NCBI GenBank assembly: GCA_041862635.1
Contig: JBGVTO010000195.1
Location: 1-64,000 of the forward strand
From: NIOZ-UU13 sp041862635
GTDB lineage: Bacteria > Planctomycetota > Phycisphaerae > Sedimentisphaerales > Anaerobacaceae
Length of the DNA stretch: 64,000 nt
Direction: 5' to 3'
In this document: piece after piece, positions 59,719 through 64,000 of the stretch
How the letters are laid out: every line of letters starts with the position of its first letter
Position numbering within the stretch: position 1 is the first letter of the stretch
The notes under the pieces: generated by a model
What the model was told of the DNA's origin: nothing
What the model saw: the letters and a program-made list of their open reading frames with translations, nothing else
Databases searched by the model: none
Translations under genes and position numbers: made by a program

Positions 59719-61083
59719 TTGGCGCTTAAACGGAGTTATCTGACGGCTGTGGCAATAACTTTAGTTGCAGCGATGGCCTGCACGGCCGAGTTCCAGGCAA
59801 ATACATGCAAATCTAATAAGCAGGAGAATCCCGCCGTAGCGATGGATGCCTCCGGAAATTTTGTCGTAGTCTGGCACAGCTATCTTCAGGATGGTAGCTC
59901 GAACGGCATTTTTGGACAGCGTTTTGACGCAAATTGCAAACCCGTAGGTGATGAATTTCAAATCAATACTGAAACCAGCGGTAATCAAAGAGAGCCATCG
60001 GTCGCAATGGATGCCGGAGGCAATTTTGTGGTCGCCTGGTACGGGCCGGGAGAAGACAAAGAAGATATTTTCGCCAGACGGTTCAACACCAACGGCCAGC
60101 CTCTCGGCAGCGAGTTCCGCGTCAACACTTATACCAACGACAAACAACTTTACCCACGCGTGGCTATGAATAATGACGGCGGCTTCATCATCGTCTGGGA
60201 GAGTAGCAATATTCCGGCGCAGAGCAACAAGGCAATATGTGCTCAGTTGTATGATAGCAACGGCGCGAAATTTGGACCGGAGTTTGTCATTAACGAGGAA
60301 GCATCAGACAGCCGTTATCCGGATGTGGCTATGGACGCAGAAGGCAATTTCGCGGTTGTCTGGATGCAAGATAAAAGCAGCAACTCGATAATAGCCCGCC
60401 TGTACAAGGCAGACGGCACAGCTAAGACCAAGCCTTTCGAGGTAAGCACAATCAGATTCAGCTCCGTCACGCAGCCTTCGATTGCGATGAATAAGGCCGG
60501 AAATTTTGTAGTGGCCTGGGACGGCGACCCTAAGCTCGCCGGCCTCGACGATATTCACGTTCGGTGCTACAACCCTGACGGCAACGCAATAGGTGAGCAG
60601 TCTATCGTCAACACAACTCTAACAGGGCCACAACAGAATCCGCAGGCAGCGATGAATAATCGGGGGCGGTTTATAATTGTCTGGGAAAGTAAAATTGACC
60701 CCGACATTAACGAAAGAGACATTTTCGCCCAGCGATATAACAGCTCCGGCGGACCCCTTGGCAATGAATTTCAGGTCAACACCTATATGGTGGACGACCA
60801 GAAGAGGCCGAGCGTTGCAATAACAGAGAACGGCAAATTTGTTATGGCCTGGCAAAGTTACGGTCAGGACGGCTCAGGTTACGGCGTCTTCGGCTGCATA
60901 GGACAAATGGTCGGCTCGGCGGACTTTAATGATGATGGATTTGTCAATTTCCACGACTACTGCATCCTGGCTGAAGAATGGCTCAAAAGCCAAAAACCGC
61001 TAACGGCAGATTTGATTGAAGATAACAAAATTGATGAGCAGGATTTAGCTGAGTTTGGCTTCCAGTGGCTAATCACCAATTAA
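59719..61083 (+). CDS. Secreted repeat protein with C-terminal dockerin
   Basis: A 454-residue exported protein with signal peptide (residues 1-23). Six or seven repeats of about 52 residues follow, each with P-x-VAMD-x-x-GNFVV-W and GxIFGQRFD/NxxGxxxGxEFxVNT, a beta-propeller-like unit. The C-terminal 65 residues form a type I dockerin: SADFNDDGFVNFHDYCILAEEWL and DLIEDNKIDEQDLAEFGFQWL. Dockerins bind cohesins, so attachment to a surface complex is likely. The TTG start at 59719 follows AGGAGG by 8 nt; the ATG at 59711 touches that site and is out of frame. Confidence 0.85.
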   Translation: MALKRSYLTAVAITLVAAMACTAEFQANTCKSNKQENPAVAMDASGNFVVVWHSYLQDGSSNGIFGQRFDANCKPVGDEFQINTETSGNQREPSVAMDAGGNFVVAWYGPGEDKEDIFARRFNTNGQPLGSEFRVNTYTNDKQLYPRVAMNNDGGFIIVWESSNIPAQSNKAICAQLYDSNGAKFGPEFVINEEASDSRYPDVAMDAEGNFAVVWMQDKSSNSIIARLYKADGTAKTKPFEVSTIRFSSVTQPSIAMNKAGNFVVAWDGDPKLAGLDDIHVRCYNPDGNAIGEQSIVNTTLTGPQQNPQAAMNNRGRFIIVWESKIDPDINERDIFAQRYNSSGGPLGNEFQVNTYMVDDQKRPSVAITENGKFVMAWQSYGQDGSGYGVFGCIGQMVGSADFNDDGFVNFHDYCILAEEWLKSQKPLTADLIEDNKIDEQDLAEFGFQWLITN

Positions 61084-61130
61084 CCAATTAACTAATTAAC
61101 TAATTAACCAATTAACTAACACTGCCTCTG
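61084..61130. repeat. AATTAACTA/AATTAACCA tandem
   Basis: The 9- to 10-bp word AATTAACTA/CCA is repeated about six times directly after the stop of the dockerin gene. Similar words (AATTAACCAATAC, CTGATAACCT, CCTGATATCCTG) return at 61578-61700. Confidence 0.8.
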
Positions 61131-61400
61131 GGCGGGATTATTTTTTTGAAAAAAATTAGAAAAAAAGTTTGGCTTTGCATTGACCTTTGTGATATATTAG
61201 CTGATATATAATTAGAGCACATTCGCAGGGCTGAGGATATCTCGCTTTTTCCTCTCCCTCCGCACCTCAGCCCTGCTTCCTCCTTTTGCAGGCCAATCGA
61301 TTCTTTTGTACCAGCTTCTCGCCGATATTGGTTGGCACTATCAGACAAAACTTTTCGATTCCAAGGCCTCCGTCATTTTGAGCGAAGCATTTACTTTTTA

Positions 61401-61467
61401 TGTCATTTCGAGCGGAGCCCCCGTTCTTGCTTTCGCAAGAAAGCACGGGGGCGAAGTCGAGAAATCT
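61401..61467. repeat. GTCATTTCGAG composite REP
   Basis: GTCATTTCGAGCGGAG and GCGAAGTCGAGAAATCT are the outer arms; inside, GCCCCCGTTCTTGC-TTTC-GCAAGAAAGCACGGGGGC forms a long hairpin, as at 44221. The gap 61084-61843 otherwise has only word tracts and a terminator. Confidence 0.8.
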
Positions 61468-61733
61468 GGCCTGCGAACAATATCTAATCTCAACTCTTCC
61501 CAACGCCCCCGCAATACTAAATAACAAAAGCTAATAGCTAAAAGCTGAAAGCTCTTTCCGTCCCTTCTCTTCTGGCCTAATTAACTAATCACAAATTAAC
61601 CAATACTTCCTGATATCCTGATTCCTGATAACCTTCACCCTGATCTCCTGTTCACCTGATAACCTAATTCTCTAATTCACCAATACACCAATTAACTAAC
61701 ACTCCCTCTATACTCTGTGCCGCATATAAAACA

Positions 61734-61762
61734 GGGCTGGCAGTGTATCGGGCTGCCAGCCC
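61734..61762 (-). terminator. Intrinsic terminator of the WD40-like/LamG gene
   Basis: GGGCTGGCAG (61734-61743) pairs with CTGCCAGCCC (61753-61762), a 10-bp stem with a 9-nt loop. Read on the minus strand it is followed by TGTTTTAT, so it can end the transcript of the gene at 61844, which stops 82 bp before it. Confidence 0.75.
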
Positions 61763-61843
61763 TTTGGCAAATGTAATGGTGCGTGGTTATTTTAGGCGTT
61801 TTTTTCTTTCTGTGTTGGCCTATTGCGACAGGGTCGCAATTTC

Positions 61844-63550
61844 TTAGGGCTTCACGACCCGGTTGTAGATGCGAATGTCATCAATCAGGCCGGACCAGAA
61901 GGACCCCGGTTCCATAGCCGTGCCGGTACCCAAATATAGACCGCCATCCGAACTTTCCAACATAGAGAAGGATTCTGTATCTTTTGCAACCTCTGCTCCA
62001 TCAACGTATAGGTACCTGTACGAACCGTCCCATATAAAGCCGATACGGTGCCAGTTGCCATCGGTGATTACAGTTTCCGACACTATTGGGATGCCGCCGC
62101 CCCGGCCAAGAGTCATTAATTCAGTCATCAATTTGCCTTCTGATAAATCAGTACAAAGCCAGCTTCTCCCGGTTCCAGCAACATTAGTTTGGGATATTAT
62201 AACTTGCCCTGGAGCACCTCCTTTAACCCAGACATATACACTGAACTCTCTGTCGGCTGGATTCAAGACGAAGGGCGTGCTAAGACAATCATCGATCCCA
62301 TCGAACGCCAGCGCTCCTCCTACCTGACCGCCCTCAGGCTGCCAGGCCGGGCCACCATATACAGTACCATCATTATCGTTAGCGATGTCAGATGCTATAT
62401 CTCCATCTGTCTCGTCCAGTGCCCAGTGTGCGACAAGTGTAGGATCGTTCAGTTCCTCAAACAGATGTTCAGCCAGGACGATCAGGTCCTGGACATCTAC
62501 AATGCCGTCTCCGAAAGGCGTCGGGCCAATGTCACACAATGGCTCGTCGGTGCCCCAATAATCAACCATGATGCACATGTCGGCACTGTCAACAATTCCG
62601 TCGCCGTTGAGGTCAACGACTGGGCTGATTGACACCTGCCATACGTTCCAAGAACCGTACCCACTGGGCCGGTTGGAGCCGAAGTAGAGCGTCAGGCCAT
62701 CAGCAGAGATTTTCGGGATAGGCTTAGTCTCATTACGCGAACTGTTGACAATCGGCCCAAGGTTCACCGGCGTACCCCAGGGGTCTGAAACGGTTGCCCG
62801 CATCGTAACCCATAGGTCGGCACCGCCGTACCCGCCGGGCCGGGGGTTCTGCAAAGTGTCGCTAAAGTAAAGCAAAAGCCCATCAGAAGAAATTCCTGGG
62901 GCACCATCGTTATATAAACTATTGACAGGGGTTCCAAGATTCACCGGCGTACTCCAGTCGTCATCTGTCGTTGCCCGCGTTGTTACCCATAGGTCGGTAC
63001 CACCGTACCCTCCGGACCTCTTGGAAGCAAAGTAGAGTGACAGGTCATTGGCCGAGATGCTCAGCGACCAGTCGTCAGCCGAACTGTTGACAGTCGGCCC
63101 GAGATTCACCGGCGTGCCCCACTCGTCGTCTTTCGTTGCCCGCGTCGTGACCCATATGTCGTAACCACCTGACCCACCGGGCCGAACTACCCCAAGTCCG
63201 TAGTCGCTAAAGTAGAGCGTCAGGCCATCGGCCGAGATGCTCTGCGCACCTTCACCTGCCGAACTGTTGACAGTTGGCCCGAGATTCACCGGGGTGCCCC
63301 AGGGGTCATCTGTCGTTGCCCGCGTCGTTACCCATATATCGTAATCACCATACCCGCCGGGCCGGTTGGATGTAAAGTAGAGCTCCAACCCATCGGCCGA
63401 GATGCTCGGCGCGAACTGCTGAGCCGAACTGTTGACATTCGGCACCGGAATGGGAGTGCCGAAGGTGAAATCTGCCTTCGCAACTTCCGCAGCCAGGCCC
63501 AATGTCAAAACCAATACGATTGAAATTAGTTTTTTCATTCTTGTTTTCAT
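61844..63550 (-). CDS. Secreted PD40 beta-propeller + dockerin + LamG protein
   Basis: A 568-residue exported protein. Residues 1-27 are a signal peptide ending AEVAKA. Six PD40 repeats (TolB-like propeller; SISADGLxLYFxSxRPGGYGxxDIWVTTRATTDDxWGTPVNLGP) run to about residue 310. A dockerin pair follows (DLNGDGIVDSADMCIMVDYWG and FGDGIVDVQDLIVLAEHLF), then a C-terminal LamG domain (LVAHWALDETDGDIASDIANDNDGT...DDIRIYNRV). An internal dockerin is less common than a terminal one. The propeller blades are nearly identical in DNA, suggesting recent blade duplication. AGGAG lies 9 nt before the ATG. Confidence 0.88.
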   Translation of the reverse strand: MKTRMKKLISIVLVLTLGLAAEVAKADFTFGTPIPVPNVNSSAQQFAPSISADGLELYFTSNRPGGYGDYDIWVTTRATTDDPWGTPVNLGPTVNSSAGEGAQSISADGLTLYFSDYGLGVVRPGGSGGYDIWVTTRATKDDEWGTPVNLGPTVNSSADDWSLSISANDLSLYFASKRSGGYGGTDLWVTTRATTDDDWSTPVNLGTPVNSLYNDGAPGISSDGLLLYFSDTLQNPRPGGYGGADLWVTMRATVSDPWGTPVNLGPIVNSSRNETKPIPKISADGLTLYFGSNRPSGYGSWNVWQVSISPVVDLNGDGIVDSADMCIMVDYWGTDEPLCDIGPTPFGDGIVDVQDLIVLAEHLFEELNDPTLVAHWALDETDGDIASDIANDNDGTVYGGPAWQPEGGQVGGALAFDGIDDCLSTPFVLNPADREFSVYVWVKGGAPGQVIISQTNVAGTGRSWLCTDLSEGKLMTELMTLGRGGGIPIVSETVITDGNWHRIGFIWDGSYRYLYVDGAEVAKDTESFSMLESSDGGLYLGTGTAMEPGSFWSGLIDDIRIYNRVVKP

Positions 63551-63704
63551 CGAAATTTTCTCCTATTTGGTTAGAATCTTTACAAAAGTTACCTTTGAAA
63601 AACACATATACACCTATTACACAACTGCCAGATATATTGCTGACAAGCCCTGGCAAACCTTGTCATTTAACTCATTTGCATCACCTCCTTTGGCAAAGAA
63701 CATT

Positions 63705-63756
63705 ATTTTTTCCGATTTTCGGACATGTCCGCTCTATTCTTATAAGCGGAAAAAAT
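63705..63756. promoter_or_regulatory. Nested palindromes upstream of the sigma-factor gene
   Basis: ATTTTTTCCG (63705-63714) and CGGAAAAAAT (63747-63756) form an outer inverted repeat. Inside it CGGACATGTCCG (63720-63731) is a perfect 12-bp palindrome. The site lies between two divergent genes, 88 bp before the sigma factor start, and could be a regulator site or a two-way terminator. Confidence 0.5.
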
Positions 63757-63843
63757 AGGAGCAACCGGACAATCTTGTTGCAACTTTTTTCCAAAATTGG
63801 TAAAATTTGTATAAGATACTTGACCTGTGGAGGTTACAGGAAA

Positions 63844-64000
63844 TTGAGGCAAACCGTTGAATATAAGACTCGGCATTTAGTTGTGCTGGCCAAAGATGGC
63901 GACGAGTCTGCTCTAAACAAACTATGGGCGGTCTATGGCCCGCGAGTGCTCTGGTTGGTGCGACTTCGTATGGGCAAGGAGCTTCGTTCCAAGCTGGAAT
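63844..64000 (+). CDS. RNA polymerase sigma factor (ECF-like), N-terminal fragment
   Basis: The window ends after 52 codons. The start of region 2 is seen: HLVVLAKDGDESALNKLWAVYGPRVLWLVRLRMGKELRSKLE, a form common among planctomycete sigma-70 family factors related to the ECF group. The start is TTG 63844 with GGAGG at 63829-63833; no ATG is in frame. The promoter region upstream contains the nested palindromes. Confidence 0.8.
   Translation, partial: MRQTVEYKTRHLVVLAKDGDESALNKLWAVYGPRVLWLVRLRMGKELRSKLE

Overview
The window looks like a chromosome fragment of an anaerobic or microaerophilic Planctomycetota bacterium, most likely of the Phycisphaerae (inference). The signs are prepilin-type proteins with the GFTLIELLVVIAIIALL leader and a C-terminal RH-G-x-DFS...LKELWT-KWHR block, secreted proteins that combine LamG, PA14, 'YYWRVDE' fibronectin-like and dockerin modules, a sigma factor with a planctomycete-style N-terminus, and intergenic DNA full of word-like tandem tracts. 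Both ends are cut: the left inside a ferritin-like gene, the right inside a sigma-factor gene. I saw no insertion sequence, phage or CRISPR array.

Layout. 0-7 kb (+): oxidative-stress and metabolic genes: ferritin-like tail, flavin reductase-rubredoxin fusion, zwf, COQ7-like diiron protein, ZIP metal transporter, DUF2400, thioredoxin-type arsC and a large unknown protein. 7.2-13.3 kb (+): an Rrf2 regulator behind an IscR-like operator, followed by cupin, Zn-ribbon/HD protein, hybrid-cluster protein, ferredoxin, a Cys/Met-type PLP enzyme and an SO_0444-type metal permease, which reads as a nitrosative or redox stress unit; then tRNA-Pro(GGG). 13.5-25.2 kb: an accessory zone of secreted proteins and pseudopilins with several repeat families, including a palindrome lying in frame inside a prepilin leader. 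25.3-28.2 kb (+): an iron-uptake unit (DtxR-family regulator, feoA, feoB) behind a palindrome between the -35 and -10 boxes. 28.6-31.5 kb: a pectate-lyase-2-like enzyme fused to ankyrin repeats, then 1.3 kb of tandem word tracts. 32.8-36.6 kb: Tat-exported sugar isomerase-like protein, MntA/HepT pair, small proteins and asnA.

36.7-45.3 kb (mostly -): a polysaccharide cluster with nucleotide-sugar epimerase, UDP-glucose dehydrogenase, a NusG paralogue, DegT aminotransferase, ATP-grasp enzyme, DUF2723-type membrane protein and mannose-6-phosphate isomerase. 45.4-47.8 kb (-): a pseudopilin and a Fur-family regulator with a His-tailed membrane protein, behind a perfect palindromic operator. 48.2-52.5 kb (+): an RND efflux adaptor and pump, visibly richer in G+C than its neighbours. 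52.6-58 kb (+): C26 peptidase-like lipoprotein, ribF, methyltransferase, GNAT, a dapF homologue with Ser at both catalytic Cys positions, and an NrnA-like DHH phosphoesterase. 59-64 kb: PilZ protein, two dockerin-bearing secreted proteins and the start of a sigma factor.

The least ordinary signals are the palindromic repeat that lengthens a prepilin leader while leaving two GFTxxE sites, the Ser/Ser DapF homologue, the pectate-lyase/ankyrin fusion, the internal ribosome-binding site in the flavin reductase-rubredoxin gene, a small-RNA candidate at 24.2 kb, and segmental-duplication scars carrying gene remnants (LamG-protein tail at 25.2 kb, phosphoesterase head at 55.5 kb).
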